A stretch of 64,000 bases of DNA from Clostridiales bacterium (lineage in GTDB: Bacteria; Bacillota; Clostridia; Saccharofermentanales; Saccharofermentanaceae), in contig JAFZBN010000016.1 in NCBI GenBank assembly GCA_017561715.1, positions 62,001 through 126,000 of the forward strand, written 5' to 3'. Below the pieces are notes generated by a model that saw only the letters and a list, made by a program, of their open reading frames with translations, was not told the DNA's origin and searched no databases. Below, piece after piece: positions 42,611 to 51,551 of this stretch. Position numbers and translations under genes: made by a program. Within the stretch, counting starts at the first letter, position 1. Each line of letters opens with the position of its first letter.

Positions 42611-44407
42611 ATGAAAAAAAGACGTGAAAACGAAAACGATATAAATAATCTTCCGAAAGACGACATTCAGGAGATGTCGTCCGAGCAGGGCATGCCGGAT
42701 GCAGAGGATCCATCTTCCGCTCAGGATGCCGCGGACGAGCTGATCGAAGATGAGCGTGAAGTTCTTTACGACGCGAATGATCCGGATCTTCTCGACGATC
42801 CGGATATGATCGACGAGTCGGAAGACTTTTTCGATATTGCCAAAGCCGAAGAAGAGTCCTGGACACAGGTCGAGCCGGTTTCAATGGCGCTCGGGAAGCA
42901 CGAGATCCGCACCGTGATCGATGACGATGATCCGGATGCTCCTCTTTTCTCCGAGATCTCTACAAAACCTGCGGACGCGGTTCCGACGGCACGCGGAAAG
43001 AAGATGAACTGGAAGCCGAGAATGTTCCTGATCATCATGGCCGTGATCGCCGTACTGATCCTTATCTGGTCCGTCATCTCACTCGGAAATCTCAACGAAC
43101 GTCTGAGCAGTCCTCTCACCGTAGGTGACCGCGATGTTTCGAACGCAGAGTTCAGTTTCATGTATCACTATGTGCTTTTGGAAAACGGTGTAGATATCTT
43201 TAAGGAGAACACCGAGACGATGCTCCAGGCACCGGGTGAAAACGGCTTTGCCACCTATCGCGAATACTTCCTGGATGTTACCGCTAAAGAGATCCAGGCT
43301 ACGGATATGCTTTACGATGATGCCGTTGCTCACGGATATTCCATCACACAGGATCACAAAGACCGTGCGCAGGCATATATCGACTGGCTGAAAACAAAAG
43401 CAGACGCGATCCACGTCGATCTGGACACATACATCAAGGGCACCTTCGGTCCCTATGTCAATAAGAGCCTGATCCTTTCGGTGCTCCCGAAAGTATACTT
43501 TGCCGAGGATTACTCCGGTCATCAGAAACTGGAGGAATTAAAGGCGACTCCGGAACAGGCGGAGCAGGCATATCAGGATTCCAGAAACTCTTACGACCTG
43601 GTATCTTACCGCATGCTTCGTATCACATTCGAGCAACGCGAAGAAAGCTATGTAAAGACGGCGAACATTCACGCCGAAAAGATCATCAGCGATACCAATG
43701 GCGACCAGTCGAAATTCGAATCCGTCGCGGCAGAACATTTCTCAGGTGAGATGCAGCAACGCCTGCTGGTACCGGACTCCACACTTCACGATAAGGTCCG
43801 TTATTCGGAGGTAACTGAAACCGAATGGAAAAACTGGCTTTTCGACACGTCCCGCCAGCCCGGCGATTGTGTCATCATCCCGGACGATTACGGATTTCCG
43901 GTCGTTTTCTGTTTCGTAGAGCGCACCCGTCAGGAAGAGCCTCTCCGAAATGTCCGTTTCTTCTACATCAACATGGAAGATGAAGAAACCGATACGCCGG
44001 GTGTTCCGAGAAGCGATATCCTCGTTCTTTCCCAGACGATCTTCGACAGCATCACGGATGAAGCGAGCATGATCACGCTCGAGACCACTTACGCGGACGA
44101 GCTTATGGACGGTTCGATGAGAGCCGCTCAGCAGACCTCTCTCTTCCCGGGACAGAATCCCGGCGAGATCGATGAGTGGATCTTCGATCCGGAAAGAAAA
44201 CCCGGTGACAAGACGCTGCTTCAGAGAGAAAATGACTGCCTGATCCTCTTCTACGTGGAAGCTTCCCCGAATCCGGAATGGTATGACCGCGTAAACAGCT
44301 TCATACGTATGGATAACTATCAGGATTTCATCAGCAGCAATATCGGCAAATACGCGTACACGTTCCATGAAGAAGGATTGAAATACATTGACGATATCCC
44401 GTCATGA
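42611..44407 (+). CDS. Membrane-anchored SurA/PrsA-like protein
   Basis: About 135 strongly acidic, disordered cytoplasmic residues, one membrane segment near residue 140 (MFLIIMAVIAVLILIWSVIS), then an extracytoplasmic part. That part begins LTVGDRDVSNAEFSFMYHYV, similar to the chaperone N-domain of SurA/PrsA foldases. Two later beta-rich stretches ending WLFDTSRQPGD and WIFDPERKPGD are reminiscent of parvulin domains but lack clear catalytic residues. 598 residues. I use the ATG with AGGAG 11 bases before it; the longer frame would start at a TTG without a ribosome site. It lies about 110 bases after the YidC-sulfatase gene in the same direction, so an envelope-folding role is plausible. 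Confidence 0.6.
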   Translation: MKKRRENENDINNLPKDDIQEMSSEQGMPDAEDPSSAQDAADELIEDEREVLYDANDPDLLDDPDMIDESEDFFDIAKAEEESWTQVEPVSMALGKHEIRTVIDDDDPDAPLFSEISTKPADAVPTARGKKMNWKPRMFLIIMAVIAVLILIWSVISLGNLNERLSSPLTVGDRDVSNAEFSFMYHYVLLENGVDIFKENTETMLQAPGENGFATYREYFLDVTAKEIQATDMLYDDAVAHGYSITQDHKDRAQAYIDWLKTKADAIHVDLDTYIKGTFGPYVNKSLILSVLPKVYFAEDYSGHQKLEELKATPEQAEQAYQDSRNSYDLVSYRMLRITFEQREESYVKTANIHAEKIISDTNGDQSKFESVAAEHFSGEMQQRLLVPDSTLHDKVRYSEVTETEWKNWLFDTSRQPGDCVIIPDDYGFPVVFCFVERTRQEEPLRNVRFFYINMEDEETDTPGVPRSDILVLSQTIFDSITDEASMITLETTYADELMDGSMRAAQQTSLFPGQNPGEIDEWIFDPERKPGDKTLLQRENDCLILFYVEASPNPEWYDRVNSFIRMDNYQDFISSNIGKYAYTFHEEGLKYIDDIPS

Positions 44408-44436
44408 CCGGATTTCACTATAAAACAACGCAAACA

Positions 44437-44468
44437 AAAAGACTGTCTCTTCGTGAGACAGTCTTTTT
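44437..44468. terminator. Bidirectional terminator
   Basis: GACTGTCTC (44441-44449) and GAGACAGTC (44455-44463) with a 5-base loop; A run before and T run after extend the stem. It closes the SurA-like gene on the plus strand and the 39-residue gene on the minus strand. Confidence 0.9.
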
Positions 44469-44489
44469 TCTTGATCTGCTTTATTGTGT

Positions 44490-44609
44490 TTACTTCATGC
44501 GGATCGCGATCGCGACCAAAACGAAGATCGAGGAAAGCATCATAAATGCCAGTACGATCGCAAGGATTCTTGCGGCTGTGTTGTAGCGGCTGCCTTTTCT
44601 GTTTGCCAT
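44490..44609 (-). CDS. 39-residue membrane peptide
   Basis: Begins MANRKGSRYNTAARILAIVL, then a hydrophobic helix to LVAIAIRMK. One membrane segment follows a basic N-terminus, so the C-terminus should face outward. GGGGAAAG lies six bases before the ATG and a terminator follows 20 bases after the stop, so the reading frame has gene signals on both sides. The shape resembles small Firmicutes membrane peptides such as Prli42, but I cannot claim homology. Function unknown. Confidence 0.65.
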   Translation of the reverse strand: MANRKGSRYNTAARILAIVLAFMMLSSIFVLVAIAIRMK

Positions 44610-44722
44610 TCTTCTTTCCCCTTTCGTAGCTCCGTCGTTTTGATGCCGACGGAAGTTCTTTTCTGCCTGTTTAGTGTAACATGAAGACGCTTTTTGTCAA
44701 TTACCCGTTCTATCGGATCCGG

Positions 44723-45751
44723 TCAGAGATACTGAACGAGTTCGTCTCTTACGGCATCCATACGGTCATCGGAGATACCAAAATCCATCTTCTTGTAGTT
44801 CCATGCGGAACGGCCGATCCCGTTTGCTTTAAAGACCTGATTGATCATCTTATACCACTTCAGCGCGTCCTCCGGAGCGACTCTGTCGATGACACCGTAC
44901 TCACCGCAGTAAAGCGCGACATTGCGTTCTTCGGCAACATCGATCGCCTCTTTAAAGATCTTCTCGAAGTATGCCGCGGAAAGAAGCTCGTCACCGGAGA
45001 ATCCGGCAAAGCCCGTGGTGACCTGAGAGAGGTTCTTCACGCCTGCTTCGTCCATTTCTTTGTACGGAGCGTCGATGTGGATACGGAATGAAGTATCCAT
45101 CGTCGGGATCCACGGCGCGCCCTGATGCGTAAAGATCAAAGGTTCATAGCAGTGGAAGTTGTAAATGATATTCTCGTCATAAGGCATCGCCAGATCTTTT
45201 ACGGAATCCACGCTGTTGTTCCAGTACCCACCGACGAGGATCTTGATGGTCGGAGCGATCTTTCGGATGCGGCGGATGCACTCGTAGGAGATCTTGTTCC
45301 AGAGGTCGCAGTAGTCTTTATCGGTAACTTCGTTGAGAAGTTCGAAGGCGACTCGATCTTCGTATTTTCCGAAGCGCGCGGCAACGTTCTCCCAAAGCTT
45401 ATAGAATCTTTCCTGAAGAGCTTCACTGTCGAAGAATCCTCTCTCGCCGAAAGCATCGTCAAAGGAATACCCCATGGTCTTATGCAGATCCAGCACCATA
45501 TTGAGGCCGTACTTGCCGCACCAGTCGATCGCGTCCTGGATATGACCGTAGCCGCTTTCTACCGGGTTTCCGTCCTTGTCTTCGATCAGTTCGTAGTCAA
45601 ACGGAAGGCGGACATGATCCATGCCCCATCCCTTGATGAGCTTAATGTCTTCTTCCACAACGAATGTGCTGTATGTTTCTTCGGTATCGTCACACTGGGA
45701 CAGCCAGCCGCCCAGATTGACACCCTTCTGATAACCTTCCCAAGTCTTCAT
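44723..45751 (-). CDS. Glycoside hydrolase family 5, intracellular
   Basis: A TIM-barrel glycosidase of 342 residues, likely a beta-glucanase or beta-glucosidase-type enzyme acting on imported oligosaccharides. GVNLGGWLSQ near residue 10 and DHVRLPFDYE near 45 are early-strand family motifs. The acid/base is Glu141 in FELLNEV and the nucleophile Glu284 in YCGEYGV. There is no signal peptide, so it works in the cytoplasm. GGAGAAGG precedes the ATG. It is separated from the ABC exporter by a strong hairpin and stands as a single gene. The exact substrate cannot be told. Confidence 0.88.
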   Translation of the reverse strand: MKTWEGYQKGVNLGGWLSQCDDTEETYSTFVVEEDIKLIKGWGMDHVRLPFDYELIEDKDGNPVESGYGHIQDAIDWCGKYGLNMVLDLHKTMGYSFDDAFGERGFFDSEALQERFYKLWENVAARFGKYEDRVAFELLNEVTDKDYCDLWNKISYECIRRIRKIAPTIKILVGGYWNNSVDSVKDLAMPYDENIIYNFHCYEPLIFTHQGAPWIPTMDTSFRIHIDAPYKEMDEAGVKNLSQVTTGFAGFSGDELLSAAYFEKIFKEAIDVAEERNVALYCGEYGVIDRVAPEDALKWYKMINQVFKANGIGRSAWNYKKMDFGISDDRMDAVRDELVQYL

Positions 45752-45852
45752 GTGTGTACCTTCTCCTCATATGAACATGATAAGGCTATTATATCAGACG
45801 AAAACTCTTATGAAAAAGCACTTTTCGGATATCTTTTGCAAAGAGGGGGAAA

Positions 45853-45888
45853 CGCGGCGCGCGTCCTTTGGGGGGAGACGGCGCCGCG
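45853..45888. terminator. Strong GC-rich hairpin after the ABC permease gene
   Basis: CGCGGCGC (45853-45860) pairs with GCGCCGCG (45881-45888), and CGTC (862-865 past 45000) with GACG (877-880), about 12 bp with one bulge. No proper U run follows on the minus strand, so it may work as a 3'-end stabiliser or a weak terminator. Confidence 0.5.
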
Positions 45889-45900
45889 CAGTAGAATGGC

Positions 45901-48258
45901 TTATTCAGAGATCAGTTCGTACGCGGATACCTTCTTCATCGAACCGGACATGACATAGGTCATGGCAAATACCAGAGTTCCGATCAGTATGATCGTAAGA
46001 AGGATCAGCACCGGGAAGATGATAAAGTCGATCTTATGCATGCCGAATCCCGAAAGGATCGCAGTCATGAGCGGATTCACAAGGACGAATCCCAGGAGCG
46101 CGCCCAGCACGGAAGCGATAAGCGTGACCGGAAGAAGCGAAAGCGAGAGCTGAAGCTTCAGCTGACGGGAAGTAAAGCCGACGGCTTTTTTGATGCCGAA
46201 CTCCTTCTCCTTTTTGATGAAGAGAGTCTTCAGAAGGATCTTGATGACCAGGAGGATGATCGCGATATTCAACCCGACCATGATCATGACGATCAGGGAT
46301 ACAGCGGAGATCTCCGTTCCTTCTCCGTTATGGACGGATCTGTACACATTTTCGGTCGTCGTGCACTTCTCACCGAGAAGTGCTTTTATATCGGTAAGCG
46401 CCTGATCGATACTTTCATTACTCGGATCTTCCATGCGGAAACGGATGATCTCATAGTTCGGATCGATACCGAGTTTCTTCGCACCTTCTTCACTGATGAA
46501 GATACGCTCGCCGAGGTTCATGATGGACTGCTGGAATCCCGTGATGATGAAACGCTCGGTGTGATTTCCAAACTGGACTTCGATCTCATCTCCGATTCCG
46601 ACACCGAGACGATCCGCGATGACGCTTCCGATGACACATTCATTGTCTTCTTTGAAGGAATCGCCCTCATACACGCCACAGTCCATGCATTCCGGCTTAT
46701 CCGTAAAGAAGGTGAACGTCTCGTTTCCTTCGATACAGATGTTCGCGAAATTAGATCCGTACACTTCCTTCACGCCATCGACATGCGTCATCTGTTCGAT
46801 GATGCGGTGGGTCTCTTCAGTATCCGTGTTGACGTTGATGTATCCGTCCGGAACATCGCCGTTGATGAGATGCTCGAACTCGGTCGGATTGATCTTGCTG
46901 TTGTAAAAGAGGATCCCCGAGAACATGATCATGAACGCGACCACACTCATGACGGAAAGAAGGATGATGTTCTGGCCCTGACTTTGCAGCATGCTCTTCA
47001 GGGCAAGAAGGATATTCAGTCCGCCTTTCGTGTCTTTAAGCGGCAGATAGTTCTTCTTAAAGCTGTTGGATTTCAGGCCGAAACGAAGAGCCGTGGCCGG
47101 GTGGAGCTTCTTCAGTTTGATCGTGGAAAGGAAGACTACGACGATCATGCAGACCGCGATACCGCCTAAGATAATGAGCGTGGTTCCCGGACAGAAACGA
47201 AGCACCCACAGGACACCCGTGATCGTCTGGAAAACTTCCCGGTCGAGGATCGGCATGGTGATGTAAGAAAGGATACATCCGATCACACCGCCGATCATGC
47301 CGACGATCACAAACTCGAGCGTCATGGCTGCCCGAAGCTGTCCGATCGTGTGACCGACCGCGCGGAGCGCGCCGATATTCTTGATATCTCTGTCGATATT
47401 GTTATTGATCGTAAAGACGATCATGATCAGGCAGACCGTGAGAACGACGACGGAGAAGGCCGTCACTATACCGGAAAGGATATCCGAGATCGCCGTATAT
47501 CCTTCCTTTGCGAGGTTGCGCGCATAGGAATAGAAATCCAGACCTTCCGCTGCCAGACTGTCTCTACTTGCCTGAAGAACTTCGTCCTGGGTAACACCTT
47601 CGGCGCAGTGCATCTTGACCATCTTTCTGTCCGAGATATAGTTCGTCGTCGTATAAGACTCCTCCGCGAAATCCCACATCTGCGAGAAAGAATCCGCATC
47701 GACCATCACGGACATCCATCCGTAGGAATTACCGCCGATCAGCGCTTCGTAAATACCTGCCACGGTAAAATCGATATCTCCTGCCGCTGGTGAATGCATG
47801 TGGATCTTGTCACCCACTTCGATGTGGTTTGTCTTCGCAAAAAACGAGTTGAAATAGATCTTCGGACCTTCTCCTGATTCATCTCGGTCCAGAAAAGCAT
47901 ACTCTTCCGCGACTCCGTACTCGCCGATCCTCGTGATCGTGGAACCGTCAAGGTCAAACTCCTCTTTCTCACCCTCGAGACGGAGTTTCACGGTGCCCGG
48001 CATGACCATATCCTGAATGGAAAAATCAGAGATCTCGGGAAGACCGGAAAGTGCTTTTGTAATATCTTCGTCGGAACCGATGATATACGACAACACATCG
48101 GCTTCTTTTGTGTCTTCTACTTTTTCGTCATAGATCGAGCTGTACTGTCCGACAAAAAGTCCCGTGTGCAGAAGGAGCGAGGTCAGGATCAAAACGAAGA
48201 GGAAGGCCGTCAGGACATTTCTGTCCTTTCTCATATTGGCACGAATCAGCTTTACCAT
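45901..48258 (-). CDS. FtsX-type ABC transporter permease
   Basis: A 785-residue permease with the MacB/FtsX layout doubled. It has an N-terminal membrane segment, a large extracytoplasmic domain (about 45-250), three membrane segments with IGALRAVGHTIGQLRAAM near 300, and a further segment near residue 425. A second extracytoplasmic domain and three C-terminal segments with KEFGIKKAVGFTSRQLKLQL follow. Such transporters export peptides or lipids, or act as mechanotransmitters and antibiotic sensors; the substrate is unknown. Its start overlaps the ATPase gene by seven bases, so the two are translated together. Confidence 0.9.
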   Translation of the reverse strand: MVKLIRANMRKDRNVLTAFLFVLILTSLLLHTGLFVGQYSSIYDEKVEDTKEADVLSYIIGSDEDITKALSGLPEISDFSIQDMVMPGTVKLRLEGEKEEFDLDGSTITRIGEYGVAEEYAFLDRDESGEGPKIYFNSFFAKTNHIEVGDKIHMHSPAAGDIDFTVAGIYEALIGGNSYGWMSVMVDADSFSQMWDFAEESYTTTNYISDRKMVKMHCAEGVTQDEVLQASRDSLAAEGLDFYSYARNLAKEGYTAISDILSGIVTAFSVVVLTVCLIMIVFTINNNIDRDIKNIGALRAVGHTIGQLRAAMTLEFVIVGMIGGVIGCILSYITMPILDREVFQTITGVLWVLRFCPGTTLIILGGIAVCMIVVVFLSTIKLKKLHPATALRFGLKSNSFKKNYLPLKDTKGGLNILLALKSMLQSQGQNIILLSVMSVVAFMIMFSGILFYNSKINPTEFEHLINGDVPDGYINVNTDTEETHRIIEQMTHVDGVKEVYGSNFANICIEGNETFTFFTDKPECMDCGVYEGDSFKEDNECVIGSVIADRLGVGIGDEIEVQFGNHTERFIITGFQQSIMNLGERIFISEEGAKKLGIDPNYEIIRFRMEDPSNESIDQALTDIKALLGEKCTTTENVYRSVHNGEGTEISAVSLIVMIMVGLNIAIILLVIKILLKTLFIKKEKEFGIKKAVGFTSRQLKLQLSLSLLPVTLIASVLGALLGFVLVNPLMTAILSGFGMHKIDFIIFPVLILLTIILIGTLVFAMTYVMSGSMKKVSAYELISE

Positions 48259-49013
48259 CCCATCTCCTCCAGAAAACCTCGGATCATCTCATGTCTCTTT
48301 CTGTCACCGCTTACGTATTTGCCGGGGTTGCATTCGCCCTTGATTCCGCCGTCCTCGAGGTAGAGGATACGGTTGGCGCGGCGCGCGGATTTGATATCGT
48401 GAGTGACCATCACGACGGACTGGCCTTCGTTGTTGATGTCGGTTAAGACGTTGAGAACGGCCTCAACGCCGGCTGAATTCAGTGCTCCCGTCGGCTCGTC
48501 GGCAAAGACGACATCCGGATCATTGATGACCGCACGGACCATCGCCGCACGCTGGGCTTCACCGCCACTGACCTGGGCCGGGAACTTATCGGTCATTTCC
48601 TCGCTGATGCCGACACGCTCGAAAAGCGCCGACGCTTTTTTCTTCAGATCTTTCTGCTTCTGTCCGATGAGCATGCCCGTAGAGATCGCGTTGTCCATGA
48701 TGCTCATACTGTCGACGAGATGCACCTGCTGGAAAACAAATCCGCAGTGCTTGCGTCTAAAGACCGCGAGCTGGTCATCGTTCATATCGGTGATCTCTTT
48801 TCCCGCATATTCGATGTGCCCGAGGGACGGCTTGTCCATACCCGAAAGGGCGTACAGAAGGGTCGATTTACCTGCGCCGGAGGAACCCATGATAACGGTA
48901 AAATCGCCCTCGTAGATCTCGAGGTCAAGATTCTTGATGATGTGATACTGTTTTCCGGAAACGGAAAAGCTTTTGCTTAATTTGTCTGTTTTGATGATGA
49001 CTTTCTTGTCCAC
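48252..49013 (-). CDS. ABC transporter ATP-binding protein (MacB/LolD type)
   Basis: The partner ATPase of the FtsX-type permease. Walker A is GSSGAGKST near residue 42, the Q loop is FVFQQVHLVD, the signature VSGGEAQRAAMVRA near 148, and Walker B DVVFADEPTGALNS near 171 followed by the switch HDIK. 253 residues. The start is a GTG, supported by AAAGGAG nine bases upstream; no ATG is near. It is the first gene of the pair. No regulator is adjacent; the two-component system 6 kb away may be unrelated. Confidence 0.95.
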   Translation of the reverse strand: MDKKVIIKTDKLSKSFSVSGKQYHIIKNLDLEIYEGDFTVIMGSSGAGKSTLLYALSGMDKPSLGHIEYAGKEITDMNDDQLAVFRRKHCGFVFQQVHLVDSMSIMDNAISTGMLIGQKQKDLKKKASALFERVGISEEMTDKFPAQVSGGEAQRAAMVRAVINDPDVVFADEPTGALNSAGVEAVLNVLTDINNEGQSVVMVTHDIKSARRANRILYLEDGGIKGECNPGKYVSGDRKRHEMIRGFLEEMGW

Positions 49014-49150
49014 TTCTGTCGACTCCTTTCGATGTTACGATTCGAGTATAGCGAAGTGGGTCCTTAAAATCTTTGTCGAAGTTTTAATCGTTTTTTAAAT
49101 CGGATACGACACATGGGGCAATATCCCCGCATTTCGCCCGACAGCGCTTT

Positions 49151-49179
49151 TTGACACTGATTTTGGGATATTTTATAAT
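49151..49179 (+). promoter_or_regulatory. Perfect consensus sigma-A promoter
   Basis: TTGACA (49151-49156), exactly 17 bases, TATAAT (49174-49179), all twelve consensus bases present. The transcript should begin near 49186. Confidence 0.88.
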
Positions 49180-49217
49180 ATTGGCAAATTTATCTATTGA
49201 GGAAGTATACGCTGACA

Positions 49218-50723
49218 GTGTACGAAAAAAATGATTTGAAACCCAGCAGATCTTTGACCCGCCCAGGTACTAACTGGCTTTTTGTACTGGCGGGGATTTT
49301 CCTGTCCTATACTTTCCTTTCGAGTGTTCTCCAGCAGTTCTTTGATACCGATATTTACCATATGTTGTCGGCAGGAAAAGCGATTGCCGAGCAGGGAGTG
49401 ATCAAGGAGGATGTTTTCTTTTTAGAAAGCGGACATAAGATCGTCATTCAGCAATGGCTATATGATCTGCTCGTTTACGAGGTATACAACAATCTGGGAA
49501 AGATCGGGATCCTGCTGTTCACCGTACTTTTATCTTCGATCTTTATATTCCTGGCCATCCGGGTGATGCGTGATTACGGGGTCGATCTCAGGCTGGCAAC
49601 GACCGCAGTTCTTGCGGTATGCGCTTTCTATAATGCCATATTCACGATCCGTCCCGGGCTCTTCACTCTTGTCCTGCTTCTGCTTCAGATCTGTTTCTGT
49701 GAGAAGCATATAAAGACCGGGAAGAGTTTATATCTTTATTCTCTTCCCCTCATCATGATCCTCGAGATCAATTTCCACGCGTCCATGTGGATCGCGCACC
49801 TGATCTTCCTTCTGCCGTATCTGGTCCCCATTCCGGCCTTTGCAAAGAAATATGTCAAGCTGGAAGATCATCATATCAGCATCAAAAAAGCCGCCTTGCC
49901 GATCGTATGTATGATCGCGGGACTCTTCATCAATCCGTATGGAATGGATGGTATCACCATTCTTTTCAAGCAGAAAGAGATCTCAGATCTGGGGATCTTG
50001 GAATTACAGTCACCGGCGCTTTCTTCAAAGTACTCTATCGTGATGCTCGTTTCCCTCATCATCTTCGCTTTCCTCTACGGAAAAATAAAGATCCATTCGA
50101 GCACCGCGTTTCTTTTCCTGGGAACATCTATCATGCTGGTATCTAACCTTAGAAACATCCAGATGTATGCCATCGGACTGATCGCTGTCATGTGTGATCT
50201 TCTCTGCGCCATTCCTCTTCCCAAAGTAGAAAGGATCTTGCAGAAAACCAACAGAGTGCTGGTCGCGTTATGCGCACTTCTGACCGCTGTACTGATCTTT
50301 GCATCTGCCGTAAATCTCCCATATTCTTTTATATTCCGGGATCAGCCTTCAGACAGTGTCCGCGTACCTGTAGACGCAGTCGAGTATCTGGATGCGAATG
50401 CGTCAAAAGATTCCCGGATCTATACAGAATTCAATGGCGGCGCCTACGTCTCATGGAAAGGATATAAGATCTATCTCTGCTCGAGGACCGAAGGCTACTG
50501 CAAAGATGTAAACGGCGGATATGACTTGATCGGTGAATACTTATCCATTTACCGGAATACGAGTGCATCCTGTAATGAGACTTTTTCCGAGTTCCTTTCG
50601 AAATACGATTTTGAATACCTGATCGTAGCGGTAAACAATAAACTCTTCCCTTATATTTCCACAAGAGAAGACTATGAACCTGTAGTCAACGGGAATGGTT
50701 ATGTCGTATTCAAAGCAATATGA
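49218..50723 (+). CDS. Polytopic GT-C-like membrane protein
   Basis: About 11-12 membrane segments in the first 370 residues, then a short soluble C-terminal domain with VEYLDANASKDSRIYTEFNG. The early extracytoplasmic loop DTDIYHMLSAGKAI carries an Asp-x-Asp like acidic pair, as GT-C glycosyltransferases do. No family is recognised with certainty. I prefer the GTG at 49218 with GAGGAAG 12 bases before it; the TTG at 49197 is only about 11 bases from the predicted transcript start and has no ribosome site. 501 residues. It converges on the sugar operon, with only 24 bases between the stops, which supports a role in glycan assembly. Confidence 0.7.
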   Translation: MYEKNDLKPSRSLTRPGTNWLFVLAGIFLSYTFLSSVLQQFFDTDIYHMLSAGKAIAEQGVIKEDVFFLESGHKIVIQQWLYDLLVYEVYNNLGKIGILLFTVLLSSIFIFLAIRVMRDYGVDLRLATTAVLAVCAFYNAIFTIRPGLFTLVLLLLQICFCEKHIKTGKSLYLYSLPLIMILEINFHASMWIAHLIFLLPYLVPIPAFAKKYVKLEDHHISIKKAALPIVCMIAGLFINPYGMDGITILFKQKEISDLGILELQSPALSSKYSIVMLVSLIIFAFLYGKIKIHSSTAFLFLGTSIMLVSNLRNIQMYAIGLIAVMCDLLCAIPLPKVERILQKTNRVLVALCALLTAVLIFASAVNLPYSFIFRDQPSDSVRVPVDAVEYLDANASKDSRIYTEFNGGAYVSWKGYKIYLCSRTEGYCKDVNGGYDLIGEYLSIYRNTSASCNETFSEFLSKYDFEYLIVAVNNKLFPYISTREDYEPVVNGNGYVVFKAI

Positions 50724-50747
50724 ACAAATAGATGTCGCTCTCGGTGA

Positions 50748-51551
50748 TCAGGGTTTATAAGCTCCCCGCGCATTCTTCAAGAGGATCTTCATCAAGTCAC
50801 CATTTCCCTTAAAGAAGCTGATCTTCGTCGGTGTCTTCCCCTTCTTGGGATACGCTCTTGTTACCGGGATCTCACAGGCTTTCATTCCCAGCTGACTCGC
50901 TCTCACAGAAAGATAAGCCAGAAGTTCATACGTCTGAAAAATATCCCGCAGCGGTTTTACCCGGTCATCGAGCAGGTATTTTGCAGAGTATCCACGGAAA
51001 GCATTTGTCGTATCCGTAAACCTCTTATGCGCCGTAAGCGATATGATCGGCGCGTGGATCAGTCTTACGGAGAGCCAGCGGAGGACCGGTGTATTGATCG
51101 CCTTACCGCCTTTGACAAAACGCGAGCCCTGGACAAAATCATATCCCTCCTCCAATTTGGATATGAATCGCGGGACATCTTCGATGCTGTCTTTATTGTT
51201 TCCATCGATCGTGATGATCCCTTTATATCCACGTTCAAGCGCCCACCAGATCCCCATCCGGAGCTGCGCGCCCTGCTTGCCCTGATCCTGCTTGACCAAA
51301 AGCGTATTCACATCCAGTGCCCGAAGTTTCTCTTCCTCAGTGCACCCATCCGAAGAGCCTCCATCGCAGATCACAATATCCGCATGATCCGAGACATGGT
51401 TTTCCTTCGCTCTTCGCAGTTCATCATGGATCCTGGTCCCCTCGTTGATAATGGGGATCAGGACGACGTAATCTTTTGTTTTTCCGGCATACTCATCACA
51501 GGAAAACTTTGGAACACCGGGCTTTCGTTCAAACTCCATGACGCAATTCAT
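50748..51551 (-). CDS. Family 2 glycosyltransferase (DPM1-like)
   Basis: Cytoplasmic GT-A enzyme that would pass a sugar from a nucleotide donor to polyprenyl phosphate or a glycan. VVLIPIINEGTRIHDEL, then VICDGGSSDGC with the nucleotide-binding Asp, and TIDGNNKDSIED near residue 116 in place of the DxD metal motif, are the GT2 signatures. The C-terminal part has no membrane segment. 267 residues. Last gene of the five-gene operon; its start overlaps the stop of the isomerase gene (ATGA). Sugar unknown. Confidence 0.85.
   Translation of the reverse strand: MNCVMEFERKPGVPKFSCDEYAGKTKDYVVLIPIINEGTRIHDELRRAKENHVSDHADIVICDGGSSDGCTEEEKLRALDVNTLLVKQDQGKQGAQLRMGIWWALERGYKGIITIDGNNKDSIEDVPRFISKLEEGYDFVQGSRFVKGGKAINTPVLRWLSVRLIHAPIISLTAHKRFTDTTNAFRGYSAKYLLDDRVKPLRDIFQTYELLAYLSVRASQLGMKACEIPVTRAYPKKGKTPTKISFFKGNGDLMKILLKNARGAYKP

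Noticed and set aside
45901..49013. Bacitracin-resistance type module pairing the ABC exporter with the two-component system
   Set aside because: The two are 6.5 kb apart with a separate operon between them, so there is no positional support.
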